Program-made: the position numbers and the translations under genes
From: CAG-390 sp964522215
GTDB lineage: Bacteria; Bacillota; Clostridia; Oscillospirales; CAG-272
Length of the DNA stretch: 34,691 bases
NCBI GenBank assembly: GCA_964522215.1
Contig: CAZFVR010000018.1
Span: forward strand, 1-34,691
Direction of reading: 5' to 3'
The notes under the pieces: model-generated
The model's input: the letters and a program-made list of their open reading frames with translations, nothing else
Told to the model about the DNA's origin: nothing
Databases searched by the model: none
In this document: piece by piece, positions 30,160-34,691 of the stretch
How positions within the stretch are numbered: the first letter of the stretch is position 1
Layout: the number at the start of each line of letters is the position of its first letter

Positions 30160-31433
30160 AGAACATAAAGGAGCTTTTGTGTGCAAACAGCGCACTTGAC
30201 GGCTATCGCGTATCCACAACCAAAACAGAGACATATGAGCTGTTTTTTGTTCACCGCAAGCTTGAAACGGTACGCGCCACCGATACCTGCACGGTAAACG
30301 TAACGGTATATGTTGAGCATGACGGCAAGCTTGGGGATTCCTCCTTTACCGTGTATGATTCAATGACCGAGGGAGAGATAACCGACAAGATCAATACCGC
30401 CGCGGCTCGCGCAAGACTTGTATCAAACGAGCCTTACGAGCTGACCGAAGGCAGTGGCGTGGAGGAGAGCTACACCCTCCCCTCCAATATGCAAAGCGGA
30501 GAGCCGAGTGACATGGCACGCCGCATAGCAGATGCTGTGTTTGCCGCCGAGGGCGGAGCGGGACTTTCACTCAACGCCACCGAGATATTTGTTTACCGTA
30601 CCACCACCCGCGTGCAAAACAGCCGCGGTGTTGACAAAACGCAGGTGAGATACAGCACAATGATAGAGGCTATCCCCACCTTTACAGAGGGAGGTGACTC
30701 GGTCGAGCTTTACGAAGCATACAGAACGACAGAGCTTGACCCCCAACGCATCACCGCCGAGATCTCCGAAAAAATGCAGGCGGTCGCCGAGCGCCGCCGC
30801 GCAGTAAAGCCGCAAACACCGATGACGGTGGATGTCGTCCTGCGCGCGGATGAGATCGCAAACCTTGCATACAACCTTGCGATGGACCTCAACTATTCAG
30901 CGATCTATTCAAAGGGCAATCTCCATTCAAAGGGAGATATCCTGCAGAGCGGCGATTGCGACAAGCTGAACCTTTCAATGATCGGCCGCATACCCGGCAG
31001 CGCATCCTCCGCTTACTTTGACGGCGACGGCGTGACCCTGCGCGATGCTCGGCTGATAGCTGACGGTAAGGTGGTTGGCTACCATGGCTCACAGCGCTTT
31101 GCCTGCTATCTTGGCGAGGAGGCAACCGGCGAGCTTGGTTGCATTTCGCTTGAGGGCGGCACACTCAGGAGCGAGGAGCTTGCCGCTAAAAAGTATATCG
31201 AGTGCGTGTCGCTTTCCGGTCTCCAGGTGGATCTTTACAACGATTATATCGGCGGCGAAATACGCCTTGCTTACCTACATGACGGCGACAGCATCCAACC
31301 CCTCAGCGGTATTACCATGAGCGCCAAGCTCTCGGATGTGCTCTCCGGCATGCGCCTGTCCGATACGCTTACCGTCAGTGGCAGCTACAGCGGCCCGGAT
31401 AAGCTGCTGGCACACGACATCACGATAATGTAA
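30156..31433 (+). CDS. tldE: TldE/PmbA partner subunit
   Basis: This 425-residue protein of the PmbA/TldE family lacks the zinc motif of TldD, as expected for the non-catalytic partner. It shows DGYRVSTTKTETYELFF near the start, VYRTTTRVQNSRGVDKTQVRY in the middle, and the C-terminal YLHDGDSIQPLSGITMS and DTLTVSGSYSGPDKLLAHDITIM. The ATG at 30156 overlaps the tldD stop as ATGA, giving coupled 1:1 synthesis. No toxin, microcin or RiPP precursor was seen nearby, so the pair is probably the general housekeeping protease. Confidence 0.92.
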   Translation: MKNIKELLCANSALDGYRVSTTKTETYELFFVHRKLETVRATDTCTVNVTVYVEHDGKLGDSSFTVYDSMTEGEITDKINTAAARARLVSNEPYELTEGSGVEESYTLPSNMQSGEPSDMARRIADAVFAAEGGAGLSLNATEIFVYRTTTRVQNSRGVDKTQVRYSTMIEAIPTFTEGGDSVELYEAYRTTELDPQRITAEISEKMQAVAERRRAVKPQTPMTVDVVLRADEIANLAYNLAMDLNYSAIYSKGNLHSKGDILQSGDCDKLNLSMIGRIPGSASSAYFDGDGVTLRDARLIADGKVVGYHGSQRFACYLGEEATGELGCISLEGGTLRSEELAAKKYIECVSLSGLQVDLYNDYIGGEIRLAYLHDGDSIQPLSGITMSAKLSDVLSGMRLSDTLTVSGSYSGPDKLLAHDITIM

Positions 31434-31444
31434 AGCCGGTTCGG

Positions 31445-31492
31445 CACTAACACTAACACTAACACTAACACTAACTCTAAATCTATATCTAA
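31445..31492. repeat. Hexanucleotide microsatellite, (CACTAA)5 with degenerate extension
   Basis: Five perfect CACTAA units occupy 31445-31474. Three decayed units follow (CTCTAA, ATCTAT, ATCTAA) to 31492. It lies between the tldE stop and its terminator. Simple repeats of this length are uncommon in bacterial chromosomes and may vary in copy number. Confidence 0.85.
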
Positions 31493-31514
31493 TTCCGGAT
31501 CGAAAACATAAAAC

Positions 31515-31566
31515 AAGAACCACACTTTGCAAAGCCCAAAAGGCTCGGCAAAGTGTGGTTCTTTTT
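31515..31566. terminator. Terminator of the HAD-rqcH-tldD-tldE operon, usable in both directions
   Basis: A 16-bp perfect stem (31515-31530 with 31548-31563) with an inner GCC/GGC pair is followed by a T run on the plus strand. On the minus strand GTTTTATG follows, so it can also end the ABC exporter transcript whose last gene stops at 31612. Confidence 0.85.
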
Positions 31567-31611
31567 ATAGGCAGTTACTTGTTTTATCGATCGTATATTT
31601 GTATCAAGATC

Positions 31612-33207
31612 TCAAAGCGCCGCAAATATTCTGCCGCCGCGATTCTTTATCCATGCATACACGCCAAAGGATGCGGCAAGGGTCACAGCCGACAGCACGG
31701 CCATGTAAGGCACCCCACCTATGTGCACGCCCACCAAAAAGTAGCCGCCTATCAGTATGCCCGCATAAAGGTAACCGATAAGTATCGCAAGCAAAACGCC
31801 AAGGCTCTGCTTTACAACAACGATCTCGCTCGTCCAGTTGAGGTTTGGCATTTTAAGGCCCAGTACCATCCCCAGCAGTGCCGCGAGGATAACAAAGGTC
31901 TGCGGCAGAATGATGAGCATCAGCGATTCAAGTACACCCAAGCGGCACACTACGGCGCCGATCACCGAGAGCACCAATACAGGCACGGATGTAAATATCA
32001 CCTGCACGCTTACCTTTGCAGAAAGCACGTCGGCAGCGGATACCGGCAGTGACTGCAATATCCAAAGGTTTTTGCCCTCAAGCGAGACGGAGGGCACTAC
32101 CATATCGTTCATGGCAGCCAACGCGCATGCAACAGCGGACAAAATGACCGCTACCGCACCGCTCGCGTTTGGCAACGCGAGCTCCAAAAGCCCCACAAGC
32201 TCCCCGCCGTGCAGGCAGAGGATGACGGCAAATATCGGGGAAAGTACCATTGCCATGCCGCAGTTGAGCAGGTAGTTCGCACTGGAAAACAGGCGACCTA
32301 TCTCCTTTGCCAGCAAAGCCGAGCGCACACCGCGCCGTTTTGTTTTTGCGCCCTCGTATTTCTTTTGCGAGGATCCTTGCGATGCCGTAGCGATGCCGAT
32401 AAAGCTGCGCGACATCAAAAGCCACACCAAAGCAAAAAGCAACGCCGCCACGGCGGTCACGATAAGCAGGGAGAGCGGATCCCCCGCACCTGCGCTACCA
32501 AGGATATAAAGCGGATATGCCGCGCCTTTGACATCGGCACCGATGGCCTCAACATTTGATATGATCCCGCTGATGCCATCCTCCATCTTTGAGCAAAGAT
32601 AATAGTAGCCAAAAAAGAATATAAGCGACACAGCGACGGTTATAAAGGTCTTGTTTTTAAGCTTTACACTTATCTTTGCAACTACCCAGCCGAGCGAGCA
32701 GGATATGATAAGCACAAAAAGCGAGACGATGAATGTCAGCCAAAGCACGCAAAAAACATCCCACAGCGTGTGACTTACAAGGCAAAGATAGATAATGCTC
32801 GCCGGGAGCATGGCGGATGCAGAGTACATAAGCCCCATAAGATACACTCCCATGAGGCGTGAGAGCATTATAACGCGCACCGGTATCGGCATTGAAAGTA
32901 AAAGGTCGTTATCCTTTGCCAGATACAGAGCGGAATATGTGTTAAATATACTGCCAAACGAGCCGAATATCACAGCTACCGTACCCATGATCGCAAAAAA
33001 GAGCCAATCAAGCCCCGCCTCGGACATTGGCAGGCAGAACATAAAGGAGAGAGCCCCAAATATCACGCACATAAGGAGCATGAGCGCCACGAACATAATG
33101 ATACATCCGGCTGTTGCCGCAGCGGAGCGTGCGCGGTTCTTTTTTGCATCGTAATAATAAGCGCGAAAGATCTCACAAAACTGCTTTTTTATGAGTGTGG
33201 TCAGCAT
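31612..33207 (-). CDS. ABC exporter permease subunit (ABC-2 type)
   Basis: This 531-residue integral membrane protein has about twelve hydrophobic segments in two halves. A cytoplasmic N-terminus (KKQFCEIFRAYYYDAKKNRARS) and a central basic loop (SSQKKYEGAKTKRRGVRS) are visible. The pattern is that of large clostridial ABC-2 permeases that work as exporters of lipids, peptides or drugs. The ATG at 33207 overlaps the ATPase stop by 7 nt and has GGAGG 7 nt upstream. It is the last gene of the TetR-ATPase-permease operon. Confidence 0.82.
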   Translation of the reverse strand: MLTTLIKKQFCEIFRAYYYDAKKNRARSAAATAGCIIMFVALMLLMCVIFGALSFMFCLPMSEAGLDWLFFAIMGTVAVIFGSFGSIFNTYSALYLAKDNDLLLSMPIPVRVIMLSRLMGVYLMGLMYSASAMLPASIIYLCLVSHTLWDVFCVLWLTFIVSLFVLIISCSLGWVVAKISVKLKNKTFITVAVSLIFFFGYYYLCSKMEDGISGIISNVEAIGADVKGAAYPLYILGSAGAGDPLSLLIVTAVAALLFALVWLLMSRSFIGIATASQGSSQKKYEGAKTKRRGVRSALLAKEIGRLFSSANYLLNCGMAMVLSPIFAVILCLHGGELVGLLELALPNASGAVAVILSAVACALAAMNDMVVPSVSLEGKNLWILQSLPVSAADVLSAKVSVQVIFTSVPVLVLSVIGAVVCRLGVLESLMLIILPQTFVILAALLGMVLGLKMPNLNWTSEIVVVKQSLGVLLAILIGYLYAGILIGGYFLVGVHIGGVPYMAVLSAVTLAASFGVYAWIKNRGGRIFAAL

Positions 33208-33914
33208 TTTTCTTCCTCCAGCTCAAGGAAAACGTCCTCAAGTGAATCGTCACCGCGCAACTCGTCCATACCGACGGAGCGAATAAGCACGCCGCCCTTG
33301 ATTATGGCGACCTTATCACAAAGCTTTTCCGCCACCTCCAGGACATGTGTTGAGAAAAATATCGCTCCGCCATCATCGCAGATCTCGCGCATCATGCCCT
33401 TGAGCCTGTGCGCGGCCTTGGGGTCAAGCCCCACAAACGGCTCATCCATGATGATAAGCTTTGGGTGATGCATCCACGCGGCGATTATGGCGAGCTTTTG
33501 CTTCATTCCGTGCGAGTATGCCGCTATCGGCTGCCCAAGATCCGCAGTAAGCTCAAAGGCATCGGCATATTTTGCAATGTCCGCGCGGCGTTCCTCCGCG
33601 CCAACGCCGTAGATATCCGCAATAAAGTTAAGATATTTTATACCGGTCATATACTCGTAAAGGTCGGGATTATCCGGAATGTATGCAATACGGCGCTTGC
33701 ACTCGATGGGATCATCCTTTATCGACCTGCCGTCAATAAGTATCTCGCCGCTGTCAAAGTCAAGAATGCCGACTGCGGCCTTGAGCGTGGTGGTCTTTCC
33801 CGCACCGTTGTGCCCGATAAAGCCGTATATCTCGCCGGGACGGATATGAAGGCTGAGGTCGCTGACGGCCTTTTTATCGCCGTAGCTTTTTGTAAGATTT
33901 TTTATTTGAAGCAT
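33201..33914 (-). CDS. ABC exporter ATP-binding subunit
   Basis: This 237-residue cytoplasmic ATPase has Walker A GHNGAGKTT at about 34-42, a signature variant YSHGMKQKL in place of LSGGQ, Walker B KLIIMDEPFVGLDP and the H-loop FFSTHVLE. It is of the CcmA-like exporter class that pairs with ABC-2 permeases. The ATG at 33914 has GAGGAG 7 nt upstream. It lies 51 nt after the TetR gene and overlaps the permease gene, so all three are one transcript. Confidence 0.93.
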   Translation of the reverse strand: MLQIKNLTKSYGDKKAVSDLSLHIRPGEIYGFIGHNGAGKTTTLKAAVGILDFDSGEILIDGRSIKDDPIECKRRIAYIPDNPDLYEYMTGIKYLNFIADIYGVGAEERRADIAKYADAFELTADLGQPIAAYSHGMKQKLAIIAAWMHHPKLIIMDEPFVGLDPKAAHRLKGMMREICDDGGAIFFSTHVLEVAEKLCDKVAIIKGGVLIRSVGMDELRGDDSLEDVFLELEEEKC

Positions 33915-33965
33915 TTATAAACTCCTCATGTGTTATTTGATATCAACAGACCGAGCACCATCGTG

Positions 33966-34538
33966 TCAGTCCTCTTTTTTTAGCATAGCGATCATAGCAC
34001 CAAAATCGCGTGTCAGCATTGCGGATATATCATCATACGAAAGATCGCACACGCCGCCGGCACACAGCGTGCCAATGCCAAAGGTAAATATCCATGAATG
34101 CTCAAAAAGCAGTCGCGCGGCTGACGGCGAAAGCTCATACTCTCGGCAAAGCGCGGCAAGGCAATCTTCGGCCAATGGTCCAAGGTGCGAATATATGTCG
34201 CTAAAGGATCGTGCACCGCTGTTTTGCGACATAAAGATGAGCCGATACAGCTGCGGTTCTTCCTTGGCAAAGCGGATCATTTGCATGCCGACTTGCTTAA
34301 AGAGCGGCATGCCGTCGCACGGCTCATGTGCATAGGTTTCAAAGCGCTGCATAGCGGCAAGCTTTACGGCATCCTGCACCTCCTGCATTGAGTTGAATAC
34401 GGTAAATATCGGCGAGGCGGATGTAGAAAGCTCCCGCCCGAGCTCCTTGGCGGTAAGCGCATCCATCCCACTGCGGGAAACCACGGCAAGCGCCGCCGCA
34501 GTGATCTCCTCTTTGGTGTATTTAGGTTTAGGAGGCAT
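33966..34538 (-). CDS. TetR/AcrR-family transcriptional regulator of the ABC exporter
   Basis: This 190-residue dimeric repressor has an N-terminal helix-turn-helix (YTKEEITAAALAVVSRSGMDALTAKELGRELSTSASPIFTVF is the family pattern, spanning about residues 7-48). The helical C-terminal domain contains WIFTFGIGTLCAGG and forms the ligand pocket. It probably binds the palindrome at 34569-34592 and represses its own operon until an effector, perhaps the exported compound, is bound. The start is ATG 34538 with AAGGAG 7 nt upstream; the in-frame ATG at 34559 is inferior. The ATPase and permease genes follow. Confidence 0.9.
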   Translation of the reverse strand: MPPKPKYTKEEITAAALAVVSRSGMDALTAKELGRELSTSASPIFTVFNSMQEVQDAVKLAAMQRFETYAHEPCDGMPLFKQVGMQMIRFAKEEPQLYRLIFMSQNSGARSFSDIYSHLGPLAEDCLAALCREYELSPSAARLLFEHSWIFTFGIGTLCAGGVCDLSYDDISAMLTRDFGAMIAMLKKED

Positions 34539-34568
34539 TTTTGATCTCCTTGGGATCACGACGTGTAC

Positions 34569-34592
34569 GTTACAGAACGCTCGTTCTGTAAC
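34569..34592. promoter_or_regulatory. Palindromic operator of the TetR-family regulator
   Basis: Two perfect 11-bp arms, GTTACAGAACG and CGTTCTGTAAC, flank a 2-nt centre. It lies between the -10 hexamer and the start codon, overlapping the expected transcription start. This is the standard size and position for TetR-family autorepression. Confidence 0.8.
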
Positions 34593-34601
34593 ACCGTGCT
34601 T

Positions 34602-34630
34602 ATTATACAGCTCTCATCTCCGTTTGTCAA
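34602..34630 (-). promoter_or_regulatory. Consensus promoter of the TetR-ABC exporter operon
   Basis: On the minus strand a perfect TTGACA (34630-34625), a 17-nt spacer and a perfect TATAAT (34607-34602). A promoter this strong needs repression, which fits the adjacent operator. Nothing else is recognised from 34631 to the window end. Confidence 0.85.
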
Positions 34631-34691
34631 GTAGGAGAGAATAATTTTTTGTTTTTTTGATGATGTTTTTTTCGATCACCACTCGGCGGCT

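Noticed and set aside
28762..31433. TldD/TldE as part of a toxin or RiPP maturation cluster
   Set aside because: No short precursor peptide, toxin or modifying enzyme lies beside the pair; the neighbours are housekeeping genes.
1..34691. CRISPR arrays, tRNA or rRNA genes, prophage or integrase genes
   Set aside because: No spaced direct repeats, cloverleaf-like sequence, rRNA signature or phage gene was seen on either strand; the CACTAA array is a contiguous microsatellite.

Overview
The window looks like a chromosomal segment of a Gram-positive, low-to-mid GC Firmicute of the class Clostridia, most likely an uncultured gut member of the Oscillospirales. The evidence is strong Shine-Dalgarno sites, lipoprotein signal peptides with a cysteine lipobox, the Firmicute pairing of a YycJ-type hydrolase with RlmH, a YlmH-type S4 protein, RqcH, a type II pantothenate kinase, WG-repeat and DUF2752 proteins, and near-consensus sigma-A promoters. 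The placement is inferred from gene content alone. No rRNA, tRNA, CRISPR array, prophage or transposase gene was seen.

Layout. (1) 1-2820, minus strand: a PHP-domain hydrolase translationally coupled to a wrecked metallo-beta-lactamase-fold gene, then a secreted SGNH/GDSL hydrolase. (2) 2870-8400, plus strand: a DUF2752 membrane protein, then a zinc alcohol dehydrogenase, a large FAD oxidoreductase and an orphan sugar-type binding lipoprotein, which together suggest uptake and oxidation of a polyol or sugar. (3) 8430-12500: a two-component system (response regulator, histidine kinase with almost no extracytoplasmic domain) coupled to a multi-pass membrane protein and a two-helix membrane protein. 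It diverges from a small protein with 11-residue repeats across an intergenic region holding a 19-bp perfect inverted repeat. A Cys/Asp-rich single-pass microprotein follows. (4) 12550-15500: a Ham1-like NTPase, PrmC and Ddl, with a MITE-like element sitting between the promoter and the first gene. (5) 15500-17550: an odd stretch with broken reading frames, then a second FAD oxidoreductase on the minus strand.

(6) 17650-24960, plus strand: an endonuclease/exonuclease/phosphatase lipoprotein with YlmH, a galactokinase-family kinase, then a likely operon of a small membrane protein, YycJ-like hydrolase, RlmH and a WG-repeat surface protein. (7) 25050-31570: coaW diverges from a HAD phosphatase-rqcH-tldD-tldE operon through interleaved promoters. 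(8) 31612-34630, minus strand: a TetR-regulated ABC exporter with a recognisable operator on a consensus promoter.

Most genes are housekeeping or common accessory genes. The parts most worth a second look are the two-component/repeat-protein/Cys-rich block (8437-12421), the MITE at 12588-12764, the unexplained stretch at 15501-16195, the decayed hydrolase at 52-465 and the possible non-standard start of the YlmH gene.
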